From: Nitrospira sp.
GTDB taxonomy: Bacteria; Nitrospirota; Nitrospiria; Nitrospirales; Nitrospiraceae
DNA length: 64,000 bases
Direction of reading: 5' to 3'
Assembly (NCBI GenBank): GCA_009594995.1
Contig: VOPR01000002.1
Coordinates: 1 to 64,000, forward strand
The notes beneath the pieces were generated by a model, which had not been told where the DNA came from, did no database searches, and saw nothing but the letters and a program-made list of their open reading frames with translations. Made by a program: the position numbers and the translations under genes. The first letter of the stretch is position 1. Each line of letters begins with the position of its first letter. Positions 8,278-16,411 of this stretch are shown here, one piece after another.

Positions 8278-8907
8278 ATGATTGAGTGGCGGAATCATTC
8301 TTTGAGCCGAACAGTTGCGACGATGCTGTTGGTTGGATGTGCCGCCGCCGTCAGCGGGTGTGGCCATGAGACCAAAGTGACGCGCGTCGATACGGGCGTG
8401 GTTACCGACCTCAGCGGGCGTTGGAACGATACGGACTCCCAAATGGTGGCCGAGGCCATGGTCAAGGAAGCCTTAGGCAATCCCTGGCTCGGCAACTTCA
8501 CCAAAGGCAAGAATCGTCAGCCTGTCGTCATCGTCGGGACGGTGCTCAACAAGAGTCACGAACATATCAATGTGCAGACGTTCGTGAATGATCTGGAACG
8601 TGAATTGACCAATTCTCAGAAAGTGACCTTTGTCGCTGCCAAAGGGGAACGCGACGAGGTGCGTGAAGAGCGCCGTGAACAGGCCGTCCATGCTCGCGAA
8701 GACACGCAAAAGGCGCCCGGCAAGGAAGTCGGCGCCGACTACATGATGCGCGGGAGCATCGCCACCATCCTCGACGAGCAGGATGGCGCCAAGGCGGTCT
8801 TCTACCAGATCGATCTGGAAATGGTGGATATGGAAAACAACGTGAAGGCCTGGTTCGGACAGAAGAAGATCAAGAAAGTCGTCGAAAAGAAACGAACGAT
8901 TTTTTAG
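8278..8907 (+). CDS. LpoB-type penicillin-binding-protein activator lipoprotein
   Basis: 209 residues from ATG 8278, preceded by AGGAGG; a TTG six codons upstream is unlikely. The lipobox is AVSGC. The mature part has the LpoB pattern: VTDLSGRWNDTDSQMVAEAM, then RQPVVIVGTVLNKSHEHINV, and the late GADYMMRGSIATI. In Enterobacteria LpoB stimulates the peptidoglycan synthase PBP1b from the outer membrane. Whether this homologue activates a PBP is inferred from family alone. It lies between two lipoprotein genes and is followed by a clear terminator hairpin. Confidence 0.85.
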   Translation: MIEWRNHSLSRTVATMLLVGCAAAVSGCGHETKVTRVDTGVVTDLSGRWNDTDSQMVAEAMVKEALGNPWLGNFTKGKNRQPVVIVGTVLNKSHEHINVQTFVNDLERELTNSQKVTFVAAKGERDEVREERREQAVHAREDTQKAPGKEVGADYMMRGSIATILDEQDGAKAVFYQIDLEMVDMENNVKAWFGQKKIKKVVEKKRTIF

Positions 8908-8945
8908 CCCGACGTATTCTGTTGAGACCCCATCTCCCATCGACC

Positions 8946-8975
8946 ACGGCCTCCCCTCAGGGAGGCCGTTTCATT
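8946..8975 (+). terminator. rho-independent terminator after the LpoB-like gene
   Basis: A perfect 10-base-pair stem (8946-8955 with 8960-8969, ACGGCCTCCC/GGGAGGCCGT) with a CTCA loop is followed by TTCATTTC. It may attenuate rather than end transcription, because the block continues 20 bases later in the same orientation. Confidence 0.7.
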
Positions 8976-8996
8976 TCTCGCCCCGCCCTGGCAGCC

Positions 8997-10418
8997 ATGT
9001 GTTGGGGCTTGTTATGGCTGCTGTCCGGCTGCGGGTTGTCCGGCAACCATTACCTTCTCATCGACCAGAGTCTGGTCGCACACGACCCTCGCCAGGCAGA
9101 TGCCATCATGGCGCAAGCGGAGTCCGAATACGGATCACGCAATCGCCTCCTGTACAGCATGGACCGGGGGATGACCCTCCATCTGGCCGGCGAGTACGTA
9201 CAGAGCAATTCACAGCTTGAGCTGGCGGCACAGGAAGTCGAACGACTGTACACGCGCACGATCAGGACGGAAACCGCCGCGTTTCTGACCAATGACAACA
9301 TGCTGCCGTACGAAGGCGACCCGTATGAACATGTGATGATCAACATCATCAAGGCGCTGAACTATGCGGCCATGGGGCAGTTGATGGAGGCCGTCGTCGA
9401 GGCGCGGCAGATCGATCACCGGCTGAACGTGTTGTCCGACAGCGCAAAAGAAAAAGACGGGTATCGCGAGGATGCGTTTGCTCGTTACCTGACCGGCCTG
9501 TTGTACGAATCAACCGGCGATCTCAACAATGCCTTCATTGCCTATCGGAAGGCCTTCGAAATTTACGAGGCGACGAAGGGCTGGGCGCGCACGCCCATGC
9601 CGCCGATGCTTCGTGAGGATCTCCTGCGGACGACGAATGCCCTGCATATGACGACCGAGTTTGAGGAGTACCGGCGCCAGTTTCCTGAGACGCATTGGGT
9701 GCCCCGGGAGGAGCAGCCGAACCTCGCCCAGGTGGTAGTGATCGGCTATAATGGCCGCGCGCCGCGCAAGGAAGAAGCCTTCCTCGACATCCCGATCAGT
9801 CTGAGCGCACTACAGTTGGTGCTGTTGAATCGGGGTGTCATCCATGCGTCGAATCGCCAGGAGCGCCGCGCGGCGGACAGTGTGCTGTATGGCCTGAACG
9901 GACGTGTTGTGCGTGTCGCGTTGCCCAAATTGGTGCCGCAAAAAACGCAGATCATGCATGAGGCGGTGACTCTGGTGCCTCGAGAAGGCGCGCCGATCTC
10001 CGCCAAATCTGAGTTGGTCTACAACGGGACGGCGCTGGCGGAACGGTCTCTGTCAGATCGGCTGCCGGGCATCACCACGAAAGCGCTCGCCCGCGCCGCG
10101 GTGAAATTTGCGGCAGCTGAGGCTGCCACACGTGGGTCGCAACATGCGGTCAACAAGGGCGACGCACCGTGGGTCGGGTTGCTGGTGGGAGTGCTCGCGC
10201 ATGGGCTGGCCATCGCGTCGGAAGTTGCCGATACCAGAAGCTGGCGCACGTTGCCGGATGAGATTCAGATTTCCCGCCTCTGGGTGCCGCCCGGTGAATA
10301 TGAAAGCCGCATTCAGGCCGTGACGCGACAAGGCGGCGCGCTGCAGACAGGTCCCTCGCATCCATTGGTCCTGCGCGCGGGGCAAACGATCTTCCTGATC
10401 GAACGAGTGATGTTATGA
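8997..10418 (+). CDS. COG3014-like TPR lipoprotein
   Basis: 473 residues from ATG 8997, with a very short lipoprotein signal (LWLLSGC). A TTG at 8922 would give 498 residues and a positive N-region but would put the terminator stem inside the gene, so the start is uncertain. The mature part holds tandem helical repeats: a region with HLAGEYVQSNSQLELAAQEV, a conserved-looking NDNMLPYEGDPYEHVMIN, and a TPR pair near YLTGLLYESTGDLNNAFIAY. These match the COG3014 family, which often neighbours LpoB and LPP20 genes. The C-terminal 200 residues are beta-rich. The role is in the envelope but otherwise unknown. Confidence 0.75.
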   Translation: MCWGLLWLLSGCGLSGNHYLLIDQSLVAHDPRQADAIMAQAESEYGSRNRLLYSMDRGMTLHLAGEYVQSNSQLELAAQEVERLYTRTIRTETAAFLTNDNMLPYEGDPYEHVMINIIKALNYAAMGQLMEAVVEARQIDHRLNVLSDSAKEKDGYREDAFARYLTGLLYESTGDLNNAFIAYRKAFEIYEATKGWARTPMPPMLREDLLRTTNALHMTTEFEEYRRQFPETHWVPREEQPNLAQVVVIGYNGRAPRKEEAFLDIPISLSALQLVLLNRGVIHASNRQERRAADSVLYGLNGRVVRVALPKLVPQKTQIMHEAVTLVPREGAPISAKSELVYNGTALAERSLSDRLPGITTKALARAAVKFAAAEAATRGSQHAVNKGDAPWVGLLVGVLAHGLAIASEVADTRSWRTLPDEIQISRLWVPPGEYESRIQAVTRQGGALQTGPSHPLVLRAGQTIFLIERVML

Positions 10419-11554
10419 GGTCATTCATGCGCATCCTGACGGATCGAGGGGGACGAGCCGGTCTGGTTGCACTGGCCTTGCTGGTGTGTGCCGGATGCGG
10501 ATGGTTGGGCGGATCATCCCGTCCGTCCTGGATCGACGGCAACAGCACCCAGTTCCCTTCTACGCAATATCTCGTGGGCGTGGGCCAGGCGGATTCGCGC
10601 CCTCAAGCCACGGAACAGGCCTATGCGGCCGTCTCGAGAATTTTCAAGGCGGAGATCACGGCGCAGGCGAAGGATTGGGAATCGTACCTGGTGGTGGAAA
10701 CACGCGGGCACACGAACACGGAACGCCGGTTGACTCTCGACAATGTCACGCGTGTGACCACGGACAAGGTGCTGGAAAATGTGCAGGTTCTGGATACTTG
10801 GTTTGACCAAAAGGCGCGACAGTACTATGCTCTGGCAGGCATGAACCGGGCGCAAGCGGAATCAGCGATGGTTGAACGCCTCACGGAGCTCGATCGGACG
10901 ATTCAAACGGAAGTGACCGAAGCGCATCAGACTCAGGATAAGCTTTCACACGTGCGTAATCTGAAACGGGCCGCCAAGAATCTGGTTCTCCGCGAAGCCT
11001 ACAATGCCGATCTGCGCACGATTCGATCGAGCGGGCAGGGCAATGCGGCTGCCTATCGAGTGGCTGATTTGATCGCTGAACTGGAACAGTTTCTAGCCGC
11101 GAACATGGGGATGGCGGTAGAAGTAGCGGGCGAGCAGGCGGAGCCGCTTGAGCGGGCACTCATGGATGGCCTCACGCAGGAAGGGTTCTCCGTTGTGGGT
11201 CATGGCCGCGGCGCCGGTGCCTCTCCGGCAGAGTTGTTCATCAAAGGAACCGTGCGGATGTGGCCGATCGAGGTGCCTGATCCCCAGTTCCGGTATGTTC
11301 GATGGTGCACGGACGCAGTGATTGAAGAGATGTCGACCCACCGTGTCATCGGCGCGGTATCGAAAGGCGGGAAAGAAGGGCATGTGACGGAACGCGAGGC
11401 TGCGGCCAAAGCCGTTCGCGTCATGCAGCAGGAATTTTCGTCCGATCTGGCCCATGCTGTGGCGGCGCATGTGTATGGGGAGACTGAACTATCGGTGTCG
11501 ACCGCTGCGCCGTCCGGTTGTCCAAGAGAGGCGGCCCAGCCGCCTAGTCGTTAG
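10415..11554 (+). CDS. second LPP20-family lipoprotein, long form
   Basis: 379 residues overlapping the COG3014-like stop by four bases (ATGA). An ATG four codons later is also possible. The lipobox is LLVCAGC. Residues 35-130 repeat the LPP20 layout seen at 7673 (RPSWIDG, then TQYLVGVGQADS and a series of A-rich helices). Residues 140-220 are charged helices, and 230-350 form a second alpha/beta domain (AELFIKGTVRMWPIEV). It is roughly twice the length of the first LPP20 protein. The overlap implies coupled translation with the COG3014-like protein. Function unknown. Confidence 0.75.
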   Translation: MRSFMRILTDRGGRAGLVALALLVCAGCGWLGGSSRPSWIDGNSTQFPSTQYLVGVGQADSRPQATEQAYAAVSRIFKAEITAQAKDWESYLVVETRGHTNTERRLTLDNVTRVTTDKVLENVQVLDTWFDQKARQYYALAGMNRAQAESAMVERLTELDRTIQTEVTEAHQTQDKLSHVRNLKRAAKNLVLREAYNADLRTIRSSGQGNAAAYRVADLIAELEQFLAANMGMAVEVAGEQAEPLERALMDGLTQEGFSVVGHGRGAGASPAELFIKGTVRMWPIEVPDPQFRYVRWCTDAVIEEMSTHRVIGAVSKGGKEGHVTEREAAAKAVRVMQQEFSSDLAHAVAAHVYGETELSVSTAAPSGCPREAAQPPSR

Positions 11555-11588
11555 CAGCTGCAATCAACCACAGGAGAGAGGAGCGGGG

Positions 11589-11837
11589 ATGCGTAAAACA
11601 GGGACCCGGAAGGCGGGCGAACCAGCCGGCGGCGGACGCCGGCTATCGAGCCAGGCAATGAAAAAACGGTTGCGCGAGCGGCTGAGCACAGATACGCAGC
11701 AGGTGCTGACGAGCGACATCGTAAGCATTTTTCGCAAGCAGGGCTACTACGAGGAATTGCCGCTGGATGAGTTGCAGGATCGCCTTTCCAAACTCCAGTC
11801 GCCGCTGGCCGACAGTCTCTTGAAGGGGAGGGTATAG
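11589..11837 (+). CDS. small basic protein paired with a PIN-domain protein
   Basis: 82 residues from ATG 11589, with a purine-rich site (AGGAGAGAGGAG) upstream. The first 35 residues are Lys/Arg/Gly-rich and probably disordered. Residues 40-80 are helical (QQVLTSDIVSIFRKQGYYEE). It ends one base before the PIN-domain gene, the spacing typical of antitoxin-toxin pairs, but it does not look like the usual AbrB, RHH or Phd antitoxins. An antitoxin role is inference from position only. Confidence 0.6.
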   Translation: MRKTGTRKAGEPAGGGRRLSSQAMKKRLRERLSTDTQQVLTSDIVSIFRKQGYYEELPLDELQDRLSKLQSPLADSLLKGRV

Positions 11838-11838
11838 G

Positions 11839-12282
11839 ATGCCCTATTACTATTTTGATTCCACGGCACTGGTCAAGCGCTACAGCATGGAACGCGGCAC
11901 TCGTGTGGTCAACAAACTCATGGTGAAGCGCGGCAAGGTGGCCATTCTTCCCATGTGGAGCGTCACGGATTTTTATTCGGCCTTGTCCGTCCGCGCACAG
12001 CAGGGGGAAATTACCCGGGACGATTGCTATTCGGTGTTATACAAGTTCGAGATGGAAGCCTCGCAGGGACTTTTTCAGTTTATTTCTCCGACGATGGATA
12101 CCTATCTCGCGGCGAAGGAATTGATCCTGGACTACCCGGCGCTGCGTTCGCCGCAGCTTCTACACCTGGCCTTAGCCCTGGAACTGAAACCGCTTCGGCT
12201 GACGGTCGTCAGTGCGGATAAACAGCTGTTGGCAGCCTGCCGTCCCGCCGGGTTGCACATCATCAATCCGGAAGACGACTAG
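11839..12282 (+). CDS. PIN-domain (VapC-like) protein with an incomplete acidic site
   Basis: 147 residues. PIN domains are Mg-dependent ribonucleases using three or four acidic residues. Here the first is clear (YYFDSTALVKRY, Asp7), the second position has Asp44 (VTDFYSAL), and the fourth is Asp127 (TVVSADKQLL). The third site, normally Asp in 'LxxxDxLHLA', reads SPQLLHLA, with Gln106. Activity may be reduced or lost. The gene follows the 82-residue protein by one base, suggesting co-expression. It ends at a palindromic element. Confidence 0.8.
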   Translation: MPYYYFDSTALVKRYSMERGTRVVNKLMVKRGKVAILPMWSVTDFYSALSVRAQQGEITRDDCYSVLYKFEMEASQGLFQFISPTMDTYLAAKELILDYPALRSPQLLHLALALELKPLRLTVVSADKQLLAACRPAGLHIINPEDD

Positions 12283-12286
12283 CCGG

Positions 12287-12503
12287 GCAGGATGCGGAAA
12301 CAGCCCGCCGCCGGCGTTCTCGCATCGCTCAGAGAGCTCAACGTACCGCAAGGGTACGCCTCGCCTTCTCGCATAGCTGCGGCCTTGCCGGACAGACTGT
12401 TTGCGCATCCTGCGGGCGAAATGTTTGCTCTCGCAGGGTGCTCATGCGGGTGAGCCTTGGAGCGATGCGAGAACGAAGCTGGCGGCCTTTTTCAACGGCC
12501 TGC
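12287..12503. repeat. dispersed palindromic element, copy B (compound)
   Basis: The left part (12287-12415) repeats copy A at 3028: GGCAGGATGCGGAAACAGCC, then GGCGTTCTCGCATCGCTCAG, and a tail with GGACAGACTGTTTGCGCATCC. A second arm at 12461-12503 (AGCGATGCGAGAACGAAGCT through TTTTTCAACGGCCTGC) is the inverse of the head. The arms could fold into a large stem. It fills the gap between the convergent PIN and 199-residue genes, so it may terminate both. Confidence 0.7.
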
Positions 12504-13102
12504 TAGTCTGGGCAGTGGAACTCGCCCATCATTGACGCCAACACAATGGCCCAGTCATCGGTCGTCTGCCGGATGGCGGTCAGTCGAGGCGAGGCGCTGT
12601 CAGGTCGATCCGTAGGCGGTGTTTCGGCGAGGGCGTCTTGAGCGTGTTGCAGTTCGAGGTGGGCTAGCTGAAGACTCCCGCAGACGCCGGCTGACGCGGG
12701 GAGTTCCCCTCCGGCTCGACGGAACAGCGCGACGGCCCGGTATCCATGTTCCTGCGAGCGATAGAGATGTTCTGTCGTCTTGAACGTCCGTCGCGGGGCC
12801 GCCTCTGTCTGTCGCTTCGCAAGTTGCGCCGCCATGAGCGCCGCACGTCCCATGCTCATCGCAGCCCCTTCAGCGTCGTCATTCCCCATAGCTTCCTCCG
12901 CTTTCGTGCGAAGGCGGTCGAGCTCCGCTTCTTCCCCCAGCACTTGAGCCTGTCCGGTCCCCGCGACACAGAGCAGCAGCGCGAGTGTCAGGGCCTGGAA
13001 TAAAGCGACGTTCCAGGGACTGGCCTGGGTGCCGATGCAGGCGCGACGAGAGGTGTCGCCTACTGCACGTGCTCCCAGGTATCGATTTGCTTGATGCTCC
13101 AA
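12503..13102 (-). CDS. exported helical protein of unknown function
   Basis: Up to 199 residues. The only plausible start is a TTG at 13102, inside the end of the HEAT-repeat gene (43-base overlap), so translation may be coupled. A hydrophobic stretch (ALFQALTLALLLCVAGTGQA) looks like a signal peptide with cleavage after GQA. The mature part is helical and Ala/Arg/Glu-rich, with AEEAMGNDDAEGAAMSMGRA and later LQLAHLELQHAQDALAE, compatible with short TPR-like hairpins. No family recognised. Because the start is weak, the first 35 residues are doubtful. Confidence 0.6.
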   Translation of the reverse strand: MEHQANRYLGARAVGDTSRRACIGTQASPWNVALFQALTLALLLCVAGTGQAQVLGEEAELDRLRTKAEEAMGNDDAEGAAMSMGRAALMAAQLAKRQTEAAPRRTFKTTEHLYRSQEHGYRAVALFRRAGGELPASAGVCGSLQLAHLELQHAQDALAETPPTDRPDSASPRLTAIRQTTDDWAIVLASMMGEFHCPD

Positions 13103-14136
13103 TTGACGGCTTCCTTCAATTTCACGAGGTTCGGGTCGGAATCGTTTTCATGCACGCGGTAGAGGGATTTCTGAAGCGTGAACAGCGGTTCATAGGCTCG
13201 CATGTCCGGCAGTTTTCCAAGCGCCCAGGCGACTTCTGTTTTCACCGCCACATCATCAGTATTCAGCGTCTCCAGCAGGGGATCCACGATGGTAAAGTCG
13301 CCGTGCAGCGCGCCGACAATCCCCAGGGCTTTGGCAGCCGGGGCGCGTAAATCCGGCGCGCCGCTTTTCATCGTCTTGATCAGGACTGGAATCGTATCCT
13401 TTTGACCGATGTTACCGAGCGCCAGCGCTGAGGCTTTGGCGATGCTGCGATCGGGCCCGTTCAGTCCGTCCAACAACCGCGGAATCGCCTTCACGGAAAA
13501 CAGTTCCCCGAACAAGGCTACCAGTTTCACCTTACGCGCGATGGGGGTCTTCGGATCGTCGTAGAGACGGAACAGCCGCGCTTCCTGTCCCCATTCCGCC
13601 GTGATGAGGGCCGGAAAATCGTACTCCTCGAGGCGGGACTGCAACTTGGCCATAGCAAACGTCGTCGGGTCGCCGGCTTTGGCGAGCGCCGCGGCTGCTT
13701 GAGCGTCGTCGAACTCCGTGCGAACTTCCTTGCGCCAGGCCATCTTTTTCCCATTGAGCAGATACCCAAGCTGACAGGCCGGTCCCTTCCAGATTCTGGA
13801 CGGCGCATCGGGAAGGTCGGCATCGCTCCCCATTGTCGTGGTGCCTTCCCAGGTCTTTCGTTGTTCGCATTTGATCTTCAGCTCAGCATCGTGTGGTTGT
13901 GTAGGGTCGGTAACGGGGGTGTAATCGAACTCTTTCATGCGAGTCGCGACGACATCGGCCAGCGGACCGGCATCGATGTTCCCCTTGTCCGAGAGGGCGA
14001 GGACCGTAATCAACACACGGTCGATGTGTTCCAGCTGATTTTTTTGTTCCACGGTCAGGGATTCGCGGCGAGCCCAACTCGGGTCGCTCAGCACGAGCAA
14101 CAGTCCGAGGGTGACGAACGAAAGGAGGCATCTCAT
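13060..14136 (-). CDS. exported HEAT-repeat protein
   Basis: 358 residues from ATG 14136, with GGAG five bases upstream (the frame extends 12 codons further without a site). The signal peptide is MRCLLSFVTLGLLLVLSDPS, ending WA. Residues 25-190 are an unrecognised domain with SDKGNIDAGPLADVV and QLGYLLNGKKMAWRKEVRT. Residues 195-330 contain HEAT/PBS-lyase-like helical pairs (KAIPRLLDGLNGPDRSIAKA, SALALGNIGQKDTIPVLI), generally a protein-binding surface. It precedes and overlaps the 199-residue exported protein. Role unknown. Confidence 0.75.
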   Translation of the reverse strand: MRCLLSFVTLGLLLVLSDPSWARRESLTVEQKNQLEHIDRVLITVLALSDKGNIDAGPLADVVATRMKEFDYTPVTDPTQPHDAELKIKCEQRKTWEGTTTMGSDADLPDAPSRIWKGPACQLGYLLNGKKMAWRKEVRTEFDDAQAAAALAKAGDPTTFAMAKLQSRLEEYDFPALITAEWGQEARLFRLYDDPKTPIARKVKLVALFGELFSVKAIPRLLDGLNGPDRSIAKASALALGNIGQKDTIPVLIKTMKSGAPDLRAPAAKALGIVGALHGDFTIVDPLLETLNTDDVAVKTEVAWALGKLPDMRAYEPLFTLQKSLYRVHENDSDPNLVKLKEAVNWSIKQIDTWEHVQ

Positions 14137-14214
14137 GTCGGCTCCGTTCTGATGAAAGGACGATGATTGCAACGCCTGGCGTCACTCTATACAACCAGTT
14201 CCGGCGGTTGCAAG

Positions 14215-14244
14215 TTGCGCCGGCTCCAGGGCCATCCGTATAAT
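14215..14244 (+). promoter_or_regulatory. promoter placing the transcript start at the proC ATG
   Basis: TTGCGC (14215-14220), an 18-base spacer and a perfect TATAAT (14239-14244). Only six bases (CGCGCC) separate the -10 from the ATG at 14251, so transcription should begin at or next to the A of the start codon. No ribosome site is visible, which suggests a leaderless mRNA. Confidence 0.55.
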
Positions 14245-14250
14245 CGCGCC

Positions 14251-15081
14251 ATGTTCACAGGAACACAGATGGCGTTTATCGGCGGCGGCAACATGGCGGA
14301 GGCCTTGTTGGCCGGGCTGCAGCGTCAGGGGCTGGCTACTCGCGAGCAGCTCATCGTCAGTGATCCTCACCCCGTGCGGCGGAATCTCCTTGTCGAACGA
14401 TTCGGCGTGACGGTCACAGCCGACAACCGGACTGGGGTGCAAGGAGCGGATATCATTGTGCTCTGTGTCGAGCCGCAGGTCCTCGATGCCGTGCTCGAAG
14501 AGCTTGCGCCGGCTCTCCAGTCGAATCCGCTCGTGATGTCGGTCGCGGCTGGCTATCCCATCTCTCGTATGCGTGACCATCTCAAGTCCGTGAACAGATT
14601 GGTCCGTGCCATGCCGAATACGCCCACGATGATCGGCGAGGGTGTGACGGCGCTGAGCCTGACGCAGGGGCTTTCGCCTGAAGATTCCGATCGGGCGCGG
14701 TGTCTGTTTGAATCCGTCGGCAAGGTGGTTCTGGTGGAAGAACGGTTGATGGATGCGGTGACGGGGCTGAGTGGAAGCGGGCCAGCCTACGTCTTCGCCA
14801 TGATCGAAGCCCTGGCAGACGGGGGCGTATTGGTGGGGTTGCCCCGGTCCACCGCGCAGGTGTTGGCGGCGCAAACGCTGGCCGGCGCGGCTCGCATGAT
14901 CATCGATCAGGGAGAGCATCCGGGTCTGTTGAAAGACCGGGTCGCCTCGCCGGGTGGCACCACGATTGCGGGGCTCTATCAATTGGAGCAGGGGCGACTG
15001 CGGGCGACTTTAATTTCGGCCGTGGAAGCAGCCACAGAGCGATCAGCGGAATTGGGGAAGTCGGAGAGCCATCATCTCTAA
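14251..15081 (+). CDS. proC: pyrroline-5-carboxylate reductase
   Basis: 276 residues, the family length, from ATG 14251. It catalyses the NAD(P)H-dependent last step of proline synthesis. The N-terminal Rossmann motif is MAFIGGGNMAEALLAGL, followed by VRAMPNTP (substrate/cofactor loop). The C-terminal dimerisation domain shows the ProC signature DAVTGLSGSGPAYVF and GGTTIAGLYQLEQG. The longer frame upstream is non-coding, because a perfect -10 box lies six bases before this ATG. Confidence 0.96.
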   Translation: MFTGTQMAFIGGGNMAEALLAGLQRQGLATREQLIVSDPHPVRRNLLVERFGVTVTADNRTGVQGADIIVLCVEPQVLDAVLEELAPALQSNPLVMSVAAGYPISRMRDHLKSVNRLVRAMPNTPTMIGEGVTALSLTQGLSPEDSDRARCLFESVGKVVLVEERLMDAVTGLSGSGPAYVFAMIEALADGGVLVGLPRSTAQVLAAQTLAGAARMIIDQGEHPGLLKDRVASPGGTTIAGLYQLEQGRLRATLISAVEAATERSAELGKSESHHL

Positions 15082-15096
15082 CAAGGAGTACGTCTC

Positions 15097-15291
15097 GTGC
15101 AATATTGGGTGAAAGTCGTGTTTGCCGACAATCAAGAACTGCTGGTGAAGGATGCGATTCGCCATACTATCAGCGAGGACATGGAAGTGCTGGAAGTAGA
15201 TTCGGCCAAAGAGGTTATCATTGTGCCGATGAAGCAGATTAAGTACATCGCCTGTGATGCCACCGTGTTTGCGCAAAAGGCAAAAGGGTAG
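15097..15291 (+). CDS. 64-residue protein of unknown function
   Basis: Starts with GTG at 15097 behind AAGGAG at eight bases, 15 bases after proC, so it is probably in the same transcript. The product (MQYWVKVVFADNQELLVKDA...) looks like a compact beta/alpha domain, with a middle EVLEVDSAKEVIIVPMKQIK strand pair. No signal peptide or membrane helix. Its last 53 bases overlap the 3' end of the convergent SDR gene. No family recognised. Confidence 0.7.
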   Translation: MQYWVKVVFADNQELLVKDAIRHTISEDMEVLEVDSAKEVIIVPMKQIKYIACDATVFAQKAKG

Positions 15292-16411
15292 GAACTTCAC
15301 AGATCTTTGTTTTCGCTTTGGGGGGCGTTCCGAATCCAGGTGAAGGAACAAAGGGCCGGCTGGCCGTTTGAGACCTAAACGGGTGGCGTGTTCTCGACCG
15401 GGAGGCTTCTTCTTCCAAATACTTCGCAGGTTCTGCTTGTTCTTCAAAATACTGTCGATACCAGGCCACGGTACGTTTAAGACCTGTTACAAAGCCGTGC
15501 GTCGGTTGCCAATCGAGCATTTGCTTCGCCTTGTCCGATGAAAGCTCGATATGCGGGATTTCAGCTCGGCTGTTTTCATTCACGATCGGTTCAAAAGGCG
15601 CATCAAGGAGTCGACAGATCTGACGAACGATGTCCAATACCTTCACGCGCTCGCCATATGAGAAATTGAATGCCTCTCCTGAAAGGTTGGCATCGGCCGA
15701 CAACTTTTGAGCAAGGAGCAATTGCACGTCGACGGCATCCTCGATGTACAGAAAATCGCGTGTAAATTGCCCGTTTGATCGTAGAGTCGGAGCCTCTCCC
15801 TGCATGATGCTTTGCACGACGCCGGGAATGAGGCGGGTAAAATTGAAGTCGTAGCCGCCAAAATAGTTTCCGCACCGGGTAATCGCGACGGGCAGGTTGA
15901 AAATTTTCCCATACGATTGGGCTGCGAAATCCTGAGACGCCTTTGCCGTTTCGTAGGGATGTAGGGGCTTCAACGGCATGTCTTCGCGGTAGGGCACGGG
16001 CTGGCTGCCATACACCTTATCGGTCGAACTGATGACAGAGACGCAGTGTGGGCGCTGCTTTCTAAGAAACTCCAGGATCTGCCATGTACTGAGGGCGGAC
16101 GATTTAAAGCACTCCAACGGTTCTTCAAGGACACGGCCGACATCCGCCCCGTAGGCTGCATGAAAAAAGAAGTCGATCGGATAGCGCTCGAAGATGGATT
16201 GAATCACGGCCTCATCGGCCACACTGCCCCATTCGATCGAGACGCGGACATCCAAGGCTTCCTTGAAAAACTGCGATTCCGGTTTGGGCGAACGTACCAG
16301 TGCGACGACGTGGGCACCATCATCTACTAGGCGACGTACAAGCCACCCGCCGAGGAAGCCGGTTGCTCCTGCCACCAACACGGTTTTTCCATGCCAAAAA
16401 GTTGAAGTCAT
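15239..16411 (-). CDS. NAD-dependent sugar-nucleotide epimerase/dehydratase (extended SDR)
   Basis: 390 residues. The Rossmann motif VLVAGATGFLGGWL and the catalytic groups SSTDKVYG and HPYETAK (Tyr-x3-Lys) are those of extended SDR enzymes. WHGKTVLVAGATGFLGGWLV is closest in style to CDP-glucose 4,6-dehydratases, but the exact substrate cannot be assigned. About 335 residues fit the family. The last 55 (SRSRTRHPFRSQTASRPF...) are Arg/Pro/Ser-rich, look unlike the fold and run antisense to the end of the 64-residue gene. No other polysaccharide genes are adjacent. Confidence 0.85.
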   Translation of the reverse strand: MTSTFWHGKTVLVAGATGFLGGWLVRRLVDDGAHVVALVRSPKPESQFFKEALDVRVSIEWGSVADEAVIQSIFERYPIDFFFHAAYGADVGRVLEEPLECFKSSALSTWQILEFLRKQRPHCVSVISSTDKVYGSQPVPYREDMPLKPLHPYETAKASQDFAAQSYGKIFNLPVAITRCGNYFGGYDFNFTRLIPGVVQSIMQGEAPTLRSNGQFTRDFLYIEDAVDVQLLLAQKLSADANLSGEAFNFSYGERVKVLDIVRQICRLLDAPFEPIVNENSRAEIPHIELSSDKAKQMLDWQPTHGFVTGLKRTVAWYRQYFEEQAEPAKYLEEEASRSRTRHPFRSQTASRPFVPSPGFGTPPKAKTKICEVPTLLPFAQTRWHHRRCT

